Source: an uncultured Bacteroidales bacterium (GTDB taxonomy: Bacteria > Bacteroidota > Bacteroidia > Bacteroidales > UBA932). Taken from it: a stretch of 64,000 nucleotides of DNA. The notes below the pieces were generated by a model that saw nothing but the letters and a program-made list of their open reading frames with translations, was not told the origin of the DNA and ran no database searches. The position numbers and the translations under genes are program-made. Numbering within the stretch: the stretch's first letter is position 1; every line of letters begins with the position of its first letter. Shown here piece by piece: positions 33,218 through 42,398 of the stretch. The DNA lies in contig CALUSM010000010.1 of assembly GCA_944323445.1 (NCBI GenBank), forward strand, positions 1 to 64,000. The letters are read 5' to 3'.

Positions 33218-34053
33218 AGCTTTGTCCTCCAGTTCTCCAAATCCTCCTGTATCTTGTCCTGGGGAATATAGTATCCCATTATTCTTGTTCTATCAAAGAG
33301 CAGGCCATTGTCCCGTGATGCGCTGTGGAAGTTTTCCGATGGAATAATCCCTGCGATTGCAAGACAAGTAATAGGATCGTTCTTGAAATGGATGTACTGT
33401 TCCCAGTGCTTTATTTTGGAGTAAACATTTTTCTCTTTCCAGTTTTTCCCTATGGTCGCGTCGGTTAGAACAATAATCTGATTGCCTCTTTCATCTAAAG
33501 GCTTGTAAGTCACAATGTCTATGCCGCCGTCCTTGGCATGGGCGGGCATCAAGGATAGGTCGCCTATGTTTTCTTTGGTTTCTTGCACCAATTTATGTAT
33601 TTTTTCCTTGATGGTCTGGTCATTGTTCCCGAAGGAGGTAAGAATAGAGCACGGTGTGTTGAGGTAATTCTTTATTGCGGACTCTACAATGCGCTCAAAC
33701 AGAGTGGTGATATCGCGTGTTGATTGATAGCCGCCGTTCAAAGAATAGTACAGACAAAACAGATAGTGAAGATTCTGCTGCCGCAGGCTGTCATTGTCAA
33801 AGTTAGATATGACGGTATCTCCCTTTAGTTTATAGGGCTTGTAAGAGCCGTACAATTTCAATCTCTGCAGCAAAGAAGTTTTGATGTCTTTTTTCTGCGA
33901 AGTGCCGCTGGATACATCTTCGTCATCGGTATTATCATCTTCTGTGTAATAAGAATCTATGCCGTATTGTCCTTTAAGGAATGCGGTGTATTCTATATAA
34001 TCACAAATAGACGGTATGTCGTTAGATGAAAGTGTCGTCATTCTATTCACCAT
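33205..34053 (-). CDS. Putative restriction endonuclease of the ParB-like/Dcm unit
   Basis: The 282-residue protein has no close family that I can name with certainty. Residues about 165-205 (AHAKDGGIDIVTYKPLDERGNQIIVLTDATIGKNWKEK) resemble the GGxDIV...Q/D...K core of some PD-(D/E)xK-like restriction enzymes found beside cytosine methyltransferases. The N-terminal half is helical, with an acidic stretch DDNTDDEDVSS. It overlaps both neighbours (11 and 13 bases), a tight arrangement expected for a restriction-modification set. The nuclease role is inferred from context and one motif. Confidence 0.6.
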   Translation of the reverse strand: MVNRMTTLSSNDIPSICDYIEYTAFLKGQYGIDSYYTEDDNTDDEDVSSGTSQKKDIKTSLLQRLKLYGSYKPYKLKGDTVISNFDNDSLRQQNLHYLFCLYYSLNGGYQSTRDITTLFERIVESAIKNYLNTPCSILTSFGNNDQTIKEKIHKLVQETKENIGDLSLMPAHAKDGGIDIVTYKPLDERGNQIIVLTDATIGKNWKEKNVYSKIKHWEQYIHFKNDPITCLAIAGIIPSENFHSASRDNGLLFDRTRIMGYYIPQDKIQEDLENWRTKLCIS

Positions 34054-35200
34054 TAATAAGGATTCTTATCTGCTTCAACTGTCCTTCGATATCATCCAAG
34101 GTCTGTACGACTTCTTCCGATTCTCTGTACTTGAATACTTTGTCCTTTACAACACCTAAGGCCTTGTATGCCTTGTTCAGAGACTTTCTTACCAGTTCTT
34201 CCTCTCCGCCTGTCAACTCATAAGCACCTGCCAGGTCTCCGTATCTTTTCAGGTACTCTGTTGACTCTTTGTTGGACAGGACCGGAGCCAGGATTTTGCC
34301 GATATTTCGAGAATCGGATATGACTCTGTTCTGATCATATTCGTTCAATCCGAAAATCCATTTCGTTATGTCGGTCAATTGCTCTATGTGCGCGGTGTCT
34401 ATGATGTCTTTACTAAAGTCTATCTCGCTGAAAGGCGGGACTCCTATGTATTGGGCGATAGATGTCCTTCCCATTCCCAAAGCTACCTGAAGAAGTGAAA
34501 AGCGCTCTTTGATATGTTTACTCTGATAGTTTACAATCTCCTGGTCTATGATGTTGAAGAGGCAGTAATAGACATATAGTTTCAGTATGGTGTCTTTCCT
34601 GTCGGCGATCTGTTTCTTGATTGTATCGATAGCCTGGCTTGTTGTCATGCCGTCATTGTGCCTGCACTGCTCGACTTTGTCATAGATGTACCTGGCTTTT
34701 GCGTATGCATCCCATTTTCTATTGCCGGCGATGTGCCTGATGCCTAAGTATGCATCTACATTCTTACGTTCGCGATATACTATTGCCGGTATAGTCTGTA
34801 GATTGTCCTTAATTTCGGGGCTGGAGATTTTAGGGAAATCTTCGTCAATATCAAGCATTGTCCGCAATGACTCATCCAGCAGCAATTTTATGGAGGATAC
34901 TCTGCGGTTGCCTTCTATTACGATATAGTTGTAATCCGCAACATTGTCCTTATTGACTGCGTCAAAGTCACGGCTGTTCTCCGGAACAACGATGATGGGC
35001 TCCTCGGGGAGGAATCCATGTATGGCCAGCGAGCCTGCAAGTTCATCCAGTTCCTCATGCTGATACATCTGAGATAATATCTCATTCTGATCGTTTTTCA
35101 GATTCTCTCCGGCTAACCTTGGATTATTATTATCCAATAGCAAGTTGGCTAAGGGGATATTAATAATCTCTAATTTTCTATTATCGTTGAATGTGGCCAT
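34043..35200 (-). CDS. ParB/Srx-fold N-terminal domain protein of the R-M-like unit
   Basis: The 385-residue protein has a ParB-like N-terminal domain: LEIINIPLANLLLDNNNPRL, ELAGSLAIHGFLPEEPIIVV and YIVIEGNRRVSSIKLL with the GNRR box. Such domains bind nucleotides and some cleave DNA. The rest is helical and includes a possible HTH (LLQVALGMGRTSIAQYIGVPP). The ATG at about 35200 is chosen because the promoter at 35222-35253 lies inside any longer version. It is the first gene of a three-gene coupled unit with the nuclease-like protein and a methyltransferase. Confidence 0.75.
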   Translation of the reverse strand: MATFNDNRKLEIINIPLANLLLDNNNPRLAGENLKNDQNEILSQMYQHEELDELAGSLAIHGFLPEEPIIVVPENSRDFDAVNKDNVADYNYIVIEGNRRVSSIKLLLDESLRTMLDIDEDFPKISSPEIKDNLQTIPAIVYRERKNVDAYLGIRHIAGNRKWDAYAKARYIYDKVEQCRHNDGMTTSQAIDTIKKQIADRKDTILKLYVYYCLFNIIDQEIVNYQSKHIKERFSLLQVALGMGRTSIAQYIGVPPFSEIDFSKDIIDTAHIEQLTDITKWIFGLNEYDQNRVISDSRNIGKILAPVLSNKESTEYLKRYGDLAGAYELTGGEEELVRKSLNKAYKALGVVKDKVFKYRESEEVVQTLDDIEGQLKQIRILINGE

Positions 35201-35221
35201 GTGTATTTGTTTTACTGTCAC

Positions 35222-35253
35222 AAAAGTAGTCGATTCCTCCAAGGATAGCAAAA
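35222..35253 (-). promoter_or_regulatory. Promoter of the ParB-like/nuclease/methyltransferase unit
   Basis: On the minus strand TTTG (35253-35250) and TACTTTTG (35229-35222) are 20 bases apart, a full consensus match. The expected transcript start leaves a leader of only about 15 bases. Confidence 0.65.
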
Positions 35254-35397
35254 TTTTTGTAATAAACAAGAAAAAGATAAGGCTGCTTAAATTTTTTCTT
35301 AATGAGCCGTAAGTCTATAAGTTACTTATGTTCAGCCTTACAGTGATTTACAATAGATACTTGCGGAGGTGCTGCAAGTTGTGAGGCCATGCGCTTG

Positions 35398-37272
35398 CTA
35401 ATCGAGGAGGTCGGTGTAGCTGTCGATGTAGATGGGGGTGCCGAGGATGAAGTTGAATGAGCCCGACGGGAGTTTGGTGCCGTCTATGAGGTCATAGCCA
35501 ACGGCTCTTTGTACGATTTCGGCGGGGGTAACTGATGGTTCTGGAGCGGACATTTCCTTTATAGTGTAAACAAGGTATTTGTCCTGCGGAGTGGATGTGG
35601 AGGAGTTGGGGTCGAATGGATAGGATATGGAGTGCAGGGCATTGCGGTCCATGATTTTTGGGACGCCTGTTATGTCGTACCACGTGTACTTGTCTGTGTG
35701 GTTGATATCGTACAGCATGAGCTTGCTTGCGTGGAGGGTCTGGTCGGTGGGGCTTATCGCTCCGGGACGGCGGCTGGAGCTGTCCTGCAGGCGGACGTTG
35801 TAGAGGCGGTGCTGCCGGATCCATTCGAGGTGGCTGCTGCTCCGGTAGCAGCCGATAAGGAGGATTTCTCTGTAGGCGCGGGAGAGTATACGGCTTATCT
35901 GCTCCATGTAGCCGTTGTGGTCTGATGTGAGGTCAAACGGCTCGACCTGAAGGCGGAGGTTGTATTTTCCGGCTGTCTTGTCAAAGATGTAGTCGTCCAG
36001 CGGCTTGTTGAATTTCTGTGAGAAGGGGTACAGCAGGACCAGCTTGGGGATTGCGGGGAAGGTGACGGCTTTGTCCGGGTCGGGGCCTTTCTCATATTTC
36101 CGGCCGTAGGCGAAGAGCTGGTACATGTCCTTGATCTCAATCAGGTAGTTGCTGTCGGGCTTTTCCTGGTTGAGGTTTTTCCATTTGGTGTCGATGATGA
36201 TGCTCTGGTATGTCCTGAAAGGGTCGGTCCGGACTCCGGCTTCGATGAAGATGTCGGGCCGCAGCTGGAAGCGTCTGCCGGAGCCCTGTCTGTCCACAAG
36301 GTAATGGGCGGTGTGCTGGGTGTGGACTTTGAACTCGTCCGCCCGGGTGCGGAAGTAGTCTTTGAAGAGTTTGGCGACAAAGCTTTCGAAGAGTTTTTCC
36401 GCTGGGAACAGCAGGGCCTGGTTGATGCAGTTGCCGCTGAAAGTGGTGAATCCTCTGCCGAGGAGGATGGTTTCGCTCCAGCGGATGATTCGGGTGTACT
36501 TGTCCATCATCCTGTCTGCGTTGAGGGACCTGTGCAGGTCACCGTGGATGTCGCTGGAGGCGGGTATGTCCGAGAGCAGGTCAAGCAGCATATTGATGCG
36601 GGCCGAGTTCCTGGTTGAGGTGGTGATGCTCTGGAGCCTTTTCAAGGTGCTTACTATGATTTTGTTCTGGGGTATCTGCTCATCGTAGATATGATGACGG
36701 ACGTAGAACCGGGACTGGTCGATGCTGTTTCTACGGATGTGCTCGCTGACCAGCAGGCGGCCTTTGAGGTAGCGTTCGTTGCCTTCGGTCAGGATGTAGC
36801 TTTTCCCGAGGCCGGTCTGATAAATCTGCTCCGCTTCGTTGAGGTAGTTGCTGATGTAGACTTCGAGTATGGGGAAGTTCTTCCGGGTCAGCAGGCCGGT
36901 GTCCTGAAATGTAACGGCGTCGATGCCGCGGAGGGCCGAGAGCATCTTCAGGAAGATGCGACGGCAGGTGTTCCGGTCGGTCTCTTCCTGACCGGAGTGG
37001 CGGTAGATTTTCGGCAGGATTTCTATTATGGTCCCGTCGGTTGTCTGGACGGTGCCGACATAGTTGCAGGCCTGTATCCTGCGCTTGCTGCCGCGGATGG
37101 TCTTTTTGAAGACTTTGTCGATGTCGGGGAATGTGCGGCTGTCCGAATGGCTGAATGCCCATAGGTTCTCAAACGACTTCCTGGACAGTTCCTGGCCGCC
37201 GTCGGCGAAGAATCTGTCTCCATGTTCTTCTATGGAGCCGTATTCTGAAATGACTATGAGTTTTTCTGCCAT
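35398..37272 (-). CDS. mcrC: McrC-family nuclease subunit with C-terminal extension
   Basis: The 624-residue protein matches McrC: N-terminal DUF2357-like part (RRIQACNYVGTVQTTDGTIIEILPKIY), the central ISNYLNEAEQIYQTGLGKSYILTEGNERYLKGRLLVSEH and a PD-(D/E)xK site LRPDIFIE...SIIIDTKWK. About 190 residues after YPFSQKFN are an extension beyond the usual McrC length, ending in a beta-rich domain. McrC is the cleavage subunit driven by the GTPase/ATPase McrB, encoded 8 bases upstream. Confidence 0.9.
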   Translation of the reverse strand: MAEKLIVISEYGSIEEHGDRFFADGGQELSRKSFENLWAFSHSDSRTFPDIDKVFKKTIRGSKRRIQACNYVGTVQTTDGTIIEILPKIYRHSGQEETDRNTCRRIFLKMLSALRGIDAVTFQDTGLLTRKNFPILEVYISNYLNEAEQIYQTGLGKSYILTEGNERYLKGRLLVSEHIRRNSIDQSRFYVRHHIYDEQIPQNKIIVSTLKRLQSITTSTRNSARINMLLDLLSDIPASSDIHGDLHRSLNADRMMDKYTRIIRWSETILLGRGFTTFSGNCINQALLFPAEKLFESFVAKLFKDYFRTRADEFKVHTQHTAHYLVDRQGSGRRFQLRPDIFIEAGVRTDPFRTYQSIIIDTKWKNLNQEKPDSNYLIEIKDMYQLFAYGRKYEKGPDPDKAVTFPAIPKLVLLYPFSQKFNKPLDDYIFDKTAGKYNLRLQVEPFDLTSDHNGYMEQISRILSRAYREILLIGCYRSSSHLEWIRQHRLYNVRLQDSSSRRPGAISPTDQTLHASKLMLYDINHTDKYTWYDITGVPKIMDRNALHSISYPFDPNSSTSTPQDKYLVYTIKEMSAPEPSVTPAEIVQRAVGYDLIDGTKLPSGSFNFILGTPIYIDSYTDLLD

Positions 37273-37280
37273 CGGATATT

Positions 37281-38975
37281 CTATGCGGTGATGTGGTCTA
37301 TGAATGCGGATGCCGATTCATTGCTCATGGAGGCGCTTGCTATACCCTCTGTGTTCAGGATGTAGAAACTGGTTTCCTCGCTATCAGAGTCGTATCTACT
37401 GAATGCTGCTGTTGCGTCACCATCCTCGATATAGAAAGAGTGTTCATCAGGGATGCGGTCCTTTTCTCCAAGGACGAAACGTATCTTCTCCACATCGTTG
37501 TAGAAGTACTCCTGCAGGAGAGGGATGATTTTATTTGCCAGTGCTTTGAGTATCCGAATGCTCTCGTCTGCGGCAGAGGCTTCTATGTCGTAGAAGTAGG
37601 AGTGGCCTATCTGGCGGTCCTGGCCAAGGAGGGCGCGGATTCTGTCATTTATCGCTTGAAGAACGGTTTTGGCTTTCTCATTCCTCAACACATCGTAGTC
37701 CGGCAGATATTCCTTGAACTGGAAGCGGCGGCGGAGTGCGGTGTCCAGTATCTGGATGCTGCGGTCGGCGGTGTTCATGGTGCCGAGTAGGCGGAGGTTG
37801 GCAGGGACTCCGAAAAGCTCCTGAGTGTACGGCAGCCTGACTATCATTTCGTTCTGGGCTCCCAGTCTCTTGTTCTCTTCTATCAGGGATATCAGGTCTC
37901 CGAATACTGCCGATATGTTTGCGCGGTTGATCTCGTCTATGCAGAACAGGAACTGCCTGGATGTGTCCCCAGCTATTGCTGCGAATTTGGCGTTCCTACT
38001 TTCTTTGGTGTCGGAGCAACATTCTGCTAAGGAACTGTAGCCGGCTAAAACAGCAGCCCTCTCACATGCATTGTAAAACACGCCTTTTTCGTAACTGTAT
38101 TCTATCCTGTTATCTTCTGTTGTCTTGGCTTTCAGACCGATGATGAACTCCTCGTAGCTGTAGGACTGGTGGAAGGTGATGACGGAGCGGTTACCCTCTG
38201 GATATCCGGCAAATATTTTCTGCATTTCATAGGTTTTGCCTGTGCCGGGAGGGCCGTAGAGGATGGTGTTGAGCAGTGTGCTACATAATCCTTTCTGATT
38301 ATTTTTATCTGCGTCAAAGGTATAGTATTCACTAGCATCAAATGGAAATATGATTAAACATGCAAGTGTATTTAACGCAGCATAAAGTGGTTGAAAAAAA
38401 GGACCTCTTGTCAAATCTCCTGCGTTTGCCACTACAAATGACTTATTCAGTTTTACTGTGAAATTTTCGGAAAAGTCATTTCCTCCTAAGTTATGGAATA
38501 ATTGCCTATCTTCATAAAGATTATTATCGTATTCTAGATAGAAATCTTTAAAATTTATATGAAATAATCTGTCAAATAATGACTTTGACATATGAAAGTC
38601 GTTAAGAAACCTTTCAATAAGATCTTTTTCAGTCACACCATCGCTAAAAGCGGTTCTACGATACGCCCAAACTAATACGGGAACAACATTTGGTTTACTT
38701 TGAGTAAATAAAGACATTTGTTCTTCCCAATCATTTGCAAATATCACGGAGTAAACATTATCACTTCCTTCTGAATAATTTTTCTTGTTTGCTAAGCGAA
38801 ATGATTCTTCTAAAAAAGTAGACAGTTTATATGTGTCAATCAGATAATTACGGTTAGGCTGAATGATATCGCCAATAGAATACAAAATTCCAAGAATACC
38901 CCAAAACTTATCCTTTGTTGTCTCTGAGATACTTTTATATGCTGCTTCAACACAATTAAGACTAAAATATTTCAT
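37281..38975 (-). CDS. mcrB: McrB-family AAA+ motor subunit
   Basis: The 564-residue protein has an N-terminal region of about 230 residues with no recognised specificity domain, then the AAA+ core: Walker A LNTILYGPPGTGKTYEMQKI, Walker B FLFCIDEINRANISAVFGDLISLIEE and the conserved LLGTMNTADRSIQILDTALRRRF. McrB proteins hydrolyse GTP and translocate DNA for McrC. The gene lies 1 base after the upstream methyltransferase and 8 bases before mcrC. In LlaJI and BsuMI, McrBC-like pairs act as the restriction part of 5mC R-M systems, which fits this order. Confidence 0.92.
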   Translation of the reverse strand: MKYFSLNCVEAAYKSISETTKDKFWGILGILYSIGDIIQPNRNYLIDTYKLSTFLEESFRLANKKNYSEGSDNVYSVIFANDWEEQMSLFTQSKPNVVPVLVWAYRRTAFSDGVTEKDLIERFLNDFHMSKSLFDRLFHINFKDFYLEYDNNLYEDRQLFHNLGGNDFSENFTVKLNKSFVVANAGDLTRGPFFQPLYAALNTLACLIIFPFDASEYYTFDADKNNQKGLCSTLLNTILYGPPGTGKTYEMQKIFAGYPEGNRSVITFHQSYSYEEFIIGLKAKTTEDNRIEYSYEKGVFYNACERAAVLAGYSSLAECCSDTKESRNAKFAAIAGDTSRQFLFCIDEINRANISAVFGDLISLIEENKRLGAQNEMIVRLPYTQELFGVPANLRLLGTMNTADRSIQILDTALRRRFQFKEYLPDYDVLRNEKAKTVLQAINDRIRALLGQDRQIGHSYFYDIEASAADESIRILKALANKIIPLLQEYFYNDVEKIRFVLGEKDRIPDEHSFYIEDGDATAAFSRYDSDSEETSFYILNTEGIASASMSNESASAFIDHITA

Positions 38976-38976
38976 A

Positions 38977-40005
38977 TTACTCGCCCTTATTATAATAATA
39001 TATCATGTTTTTCATTATTTGGGTAATTATTGGCACACTAACAGAATTACCTAATTGTTTATATGCCTGATTATCCGATACAGGCATTTTAAAATCATCT
39101 GGGAATCCCTGAAGTCGTTTGGCTTCTATAACTGAGAGTTTTCTACCAAGATCCCATAATTTTGGTGTTCTACCAGCTATAATTGTTGGTGCGTATGTGT
39201 CCAGGCATGCATAAAACGCCTCTTGTATTTGAGTCTTAGCCTTGTCTCCAACATGGAACCTTAACGAACCATCTTTTTTCTGGTATGAATAAACTCCATA
39301 CTTACCTTTTTTTGTGTTGGAAGCGTATTTTGAATTATCATGCTGCACCCTGCTTTGATTTTGGCAATTGGCAAAGTGATACTGAATTCTATCCATCTCA
39401 AACTTAGACAACTTCAATGAGGGTGTTTTATCATTGACATCAACGATATCTCTCAAGGTTGGTTGCACATTTATTTTTGGTGGGAACTCAAAATGAGTAG
39501 GTTTGTCAAAGCCTACGCAGTACCATCGTTCTCTTTTCTGAGGAAGTCCATAATCGAGGGATGATAGTATTGTCCAATGGACATCATATCCCAATTCTTT
39601 TAAATTAGAAAGAATTATTTCAAGTGTCTCACCTTTTCTATGGGAGACAAGACCTTTAACATTTTCTAAGAAAAACATTTTGGGCTTGTGATGTGCCAGT
39701 ATGCGGCAGATATCAAAAAATAGAGTTCCTCGTGTTTGGTCTTCAAAGCCTTCTCCTAAACCAGCATAACTAAACGGCTGACAAGGGAAACCAGCTGTCA
39801 AAATATCAAAAGAAGGGATATCTTTTGCCTCTATTTTAGTAATATCTCCTGAGGGTATTTCTCCAAAATTAGCATTATATGTTTGTTGAGCGAAAGAATC
39901 TATGTCGGAAGAGAATACGCATGTTACGTTATTCTTCTCCATAGCTAACCTAAATCCTCCTATTCCACAAAAAAGATCAATACCCTTATATTTTTTCTTT
40001 GACAT
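38977..40005 (-). CDS. DNA (cytosine-5-)-methyltransferase, first copy
   Basis: The 342-residue enzyme shows motif I GIDLFCGIGGFRLAM, IV GFPCQPFSYAG with catalytic Cys, VI ENVKGL, VIII QKRERWYCVGF and X LGNSVSV, with the recognition domain around IAGRTPKLWDLGRKLSVIEAKRLQGFP. It is the first gene of a unit with McrB and McrC, the LlaJI-like order. Its product would protect host DNA from the McrBC-type nuclease. Downstream of the TATCTTTG box at 40033-40040. Confidence 0.94.
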   Translation of the reverse strand: MSKKKYKGIDLFCGIGGFRLAMEKNNVTCVFSSDIDSFAQQTYNANFGEIPSGDITKIEAKDIPSFDILTAGFPCQPFSYAGLGEGFEDQTRGTLFFDICRILAHHKPKMFFLENVKGLVSHRKGETLEIILSNLKELGYDVHWTILSSLDYGLPQKRERWYCVGFDKPTHFEFPPKINVQPTLRDIVDVNDKTPSLKLSKFEMDRIQYHFANCQNQSRVQHDNSKYASNTKKGKYGVYSYQKKDGSLRFHVGDKAKTQIQEAFYACLDTYAPTIIAGRTPKLWDLGRKLSVIEAKRLQGFPDDFKMPVSDNQAYKQLGNSVSVPIITQIMKNMIYYYNKGE

Positions 40006-40032
40006 TTGTTTTCAATACTTAATATTAACCAA

Positions 40033-40040
40033 CAAAGATA
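40033..40040 (-). promoter_or_regulatory. -7 box of the methyltransferase-McrBC unit
   Basis: The minus strand reads TATCTTTG, exact to TAnnTTTG, 28 bases before the methyltransferase start. No clear -33 box. Confidence 0.55.
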
Positions 40041-40069
40041 GGGATTTTCCATAAATGAGCGAACAGAAT

Positions 40070-40133
40070 TGTCCCATACTGTCCCGCTTGTCCCAGTGTC
40101 CCACGGTGCGGGACACGTGGGACAGATGGGACA
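40070..40133. repeat. Cluster of seven TGTCCCR iteron-like repeats
   Basis: Four forward copies of TGTCCC[A/G] (40070, 40080, 40089, 40097) face three inverted copies (40109-40115, 40118-40124, 40127-40133), making a large dyad around 40104-40110. More copies (about 40306, 40317 and 40321) lie inside the adjacent primase gene. Position next to primase and RepA-like genes suggests an origin or primase/initiator binding site. Confidence 0.6.
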
Positions 40134-40158
40134 GCACCGGGTCATCGGCCGGCCTGGG

Positions 40159-41370
40159 CTATATGGGGTCTGCGTGGCGGATGGCGGTGGGTATGAGGTC
40201 CAACTCGCTGATAAGCAGGTCGAGGGCGCTCCAGTGCTCCTGTGGGAAGTACGGGGCGACGAGCCGGGTGGCGGGACTGGTGAAGTCGGGGAGGCTGCCG
40301 GGGTCTGTCCCGCTTTGTCCCGGGACATGGCTGCGGGACGGGACGGCGGTGTGCTCCTGGAGGGCTCCGGGGATGGCTGCCGGGATGGGCCCGCCGGAGG
40401 CTGTGCGGCTGATGCAGTCCTGCCGCCAGCGGATGAGCCAGTCGGCGATGTCGATGTGGGCGCGGCGGTCGCGGTCGGTGGCGTTTTTCTCGAGTACATC
40501 CGATACGGTTATGTTCAGGCCAGCTATGGAGGAGAGTTTCTCTTTCCACTGCTGATATCCGTCCACGTCGGGGAAGGCGATGACTTTGCGGCCCCGGAGG
40601 ACGGAGAGTTTTTCGGGAGAGAGCTGGGACTTGCCGCCGGTGGCCAGCCAGATGTATTTGGGCATGATGCCGGAGGCGATGACGGCGGTCTTTTCGGACT
40701 CGACGAGGGCTACGGTCCGGCCTCTGCTGCCGGGTTCGGAGAGCAGGTGCTCGCCGAAGAGGCACTGGGTGAGCTGCCAGCCGGGAGGGAGCTGGCCGGC
40801 GCGTTTCATCAGGGAGTGGACCCAGCCGATGCGGAAGGGTGTGCCGGGGTCTTTGATTCGTCTGCCTGTGGCGGGGTCGTATTTCATGATCTTGCCGGTG
40901 CGTATGCGGCCTGTGGTGTCTATCTGGAAGTAGATGACGTCGCGTGAGCGGGTGACTCCGAGGCGGTAGGTGTCTGTGAGGGCGGCTACGGTGTCCTCGG
41001 GGAAGATGGTGCGCAGGAATGCGGTGAAGGTGCTGGGGATGTCCTTGCGGACGGAGCGGCGGAGGATGTCCTGCGGGATGGTGCACAGGGGGCTGTGCGC
41101 TGTGTGTCTGGGCTGTGACGGCCGGGGTGCGGTTGTTGGCCTGTGTTGCTGGGTGCGGCTGAGTTCCGGATGGTCCCGGAAGTATTGCTTGGGGGTGCGG
41201 TGGTAGCCGCAGGAGGACTCGTGGTCGCAGCGGCCTACGGTCTCGTCCAGTATGTTGCCGCCGGGGTCTACGTAGCGGGTGAAGCAGTGGGGTCTGCCGC
41301 ACTGGGGACAGGTGTGGCGGGTGCTGCGCCCGGCGTATTTCTGAAGGGTGTAGGTGCGGTCTGTGCTCAT
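40159..41370 (-). CDS. Toprim-type primase with zinc-binding N-terminus (DUF6371-like)
   Basis: The 403-residue protein opens YTLQKYAGRSTRHTCPQCGRPHCFTRYVDPGG, with paired cysteines and RCDHESSCGYH forming a probable zinc-binding site, then a helical bridge, and a Toprim-like region with VALVESEKTAVIASG and KVIAFPDVDGYQQW (Glu and Asp-x-Asp metal ligands). It is typical of DUF6371 primases of Bacteroidetes mobile elements. The ATG at 41370 overlaps the RepA stop by 4 bases (ATGA). The C-terminal 100 residues are Pro/Ser-rich and overlie part of the TGTCCC repeat field. Confidence 0.85.
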   Translation of the reverse strand: MSTDRTYTLQKYAGRSTRHTCPQCGRPHCFTRYVDPGGNILDETVGRCDHESSCGYHRTPKQYFRDHPELSRTQQHRPTTAPRPSQPRHTAHSPLCTIPQDILRRSVRKDIPSTFTAFLRTIFPEDTVAALTDTYRLGVTRSRDVIYFQIDTTGRIRTGKIMKYDPATGRRIKDPGTPFRIGWVHSLMKRAGQLPPGWQLTQCLFGEHLLSEPGSRGRTVALVESEKTAVIASGIMPKYIWLATGGKSQLSPEKLSVLRGRKVIAFPDVDGYQQWKEKLSSIAGLNITVSDVLEKNATDRDRRAHIDIADWLIRWRQDCISRTASGGPIPAAIPGALQEHTAVPSRSHVPGQSGTDPGSLPDFTSPATRLVAPYFPQEHWSALDLLISELDLIPTAIRHADPI

Positions 41371-42398
41371 GGCTGTGTCTGCTGGGTTTTGAGGGTTTCG
41401 GCTTTTTTGAGGATGCGGCCTGCTGCGGACTTGCTGAGGCCGAGGATGGCGGCGATGTCGCGGATGCTCTTGCCTTGGCTTTTGAGGTCGAGGACGTTCT
41501 GCATCTGTGCGGTGTCCTCGTCTCCTTCCCTGGGCCTGAGGTGCTCCTTTTCGGTGGAGTGGCCTACGGGCTCGAAGTGGAGGAAGCCGTCTCCGGGGTC
41601 TATCTCGCAGACTATGACGTTGTCGGAGTCGTAGCGGTACTCTCCGGCGCGGACTTTCAGCTGCTTGATGTAGCGCAGGCCTGTGTCCTTGGCGCTCTTG
41701 CCGATGGCGAAGACGCTGTCGAAGAAGTTGTAGAGTTTCTTGGAGCCGGCGAGGTCGTTCTGGGTGATGGGGTTGCTCATGTTGCGCTTGGGGGTGTGGG
41801 CTATGATGAGTAGGGACCAGCCGTGTTTTTTCTTGAGGGACATGAGCTTCATCATGAAGAGGCCGGCTACGTCGCCTTTTTCGGATGCGTTGCAGAGGTA
41901 GGTGAGGTTGTCGATGATGATGACGCGGGCCCCGACGGCCTGTGCTGCGGCTTCGATGTCGGCGAAGAAGGTATCCTCGTAGTTGTCGGCGCGGATGGCT
42001 TCGGGGACTATCTCTGCGCGGAGGAAGCCTTCGGGGAAGATGTGGCGGGTGCGGGTTGCGGGGTTGTAGTAGCGGAGCTGGAACTGTTTGTCGGAGAGCT
42101 CGCAGTCTACGTATAGGACTTTCTGGTCGCGGGCTATCTCGTCTGCCATCTGGACGGCGAGGATGGACTTGCCGAGGTTGGAGTCGGCGAAGAGGCAGCA
42201 TACCTCGCCTTCGTACCAGAGGCTGTGGTAGAGGTCGCGTGGGTCGGGCCGGGTGACGGCGTCGAGGACGGTGCTGTTGGCGGTCTTGATGCGGAGCATG
42301 CCGACGGTGCCGGCGGTGCGGTCGAGCTCGGCGCTGATGGCGGCTACGGGGTTGAAGTCCTGTCCCTGCGGGGTCGGTGTGTGGTCGCTATTTTCCAT
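41367..42398 (-). CDS. RepA-type RecA-fold ATPase (AAA_25-like)
   Basis: The 343-residue protein has Walker A CCLFADSNLGKSILAVQMAD, in which the first Gly of the usual P-loop is replaced, Walker B ARVIIIDNLTYLCN and HGWSLLIIAHTPKRN, as in RepA-like hexameric helicases. A C-terminal HTH (GKSIRDIAAILGLSKSAAGRILKKAE) follows. It is expected to load or act with the primase in element replication. It overlaps both neighbours and is part of a four-gene coupled operon. Confidence 0.88.
   Translation of the reverse strand: MENSDHTPTPQGQDFNPVAAISAELDRTAGTVGMLRIKTANSTVLDAVTRPDPRDLYHSLWYEGEVCCLFADSNLGKSILAVQMADEIARDQKVLYVDCELSDKQFQLRYYNPATRTRHIFPEGFLRAEIVPEAIRADNYEDTFFADIEAAAQAVGARVIIIDNLTYLCNASEKGDVAGLFMMKLMSLKKKHGWSLLIIAHTPKRNMSNPITQNDLAGSKKLYNFFDSVFAIGKSAKDTGLRYIKQLKVRAGEYRYDSDNVIVCEIDPGDGFLHFEPVGHSTEKEHLRPREGDEDTAQMQNVLDLKSQGKSIRDIAAILGLSKSAAGRILKKAETLKTQQTQP

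Noticed and set aside
40142..42201. Long Arg/His/Pro-rich reading frames beside the primase and RepA genes
   Set aside because: They overlap the primase and RepA genes in another frame, and their composition is that of shadow frames in high-GC coding DNA.
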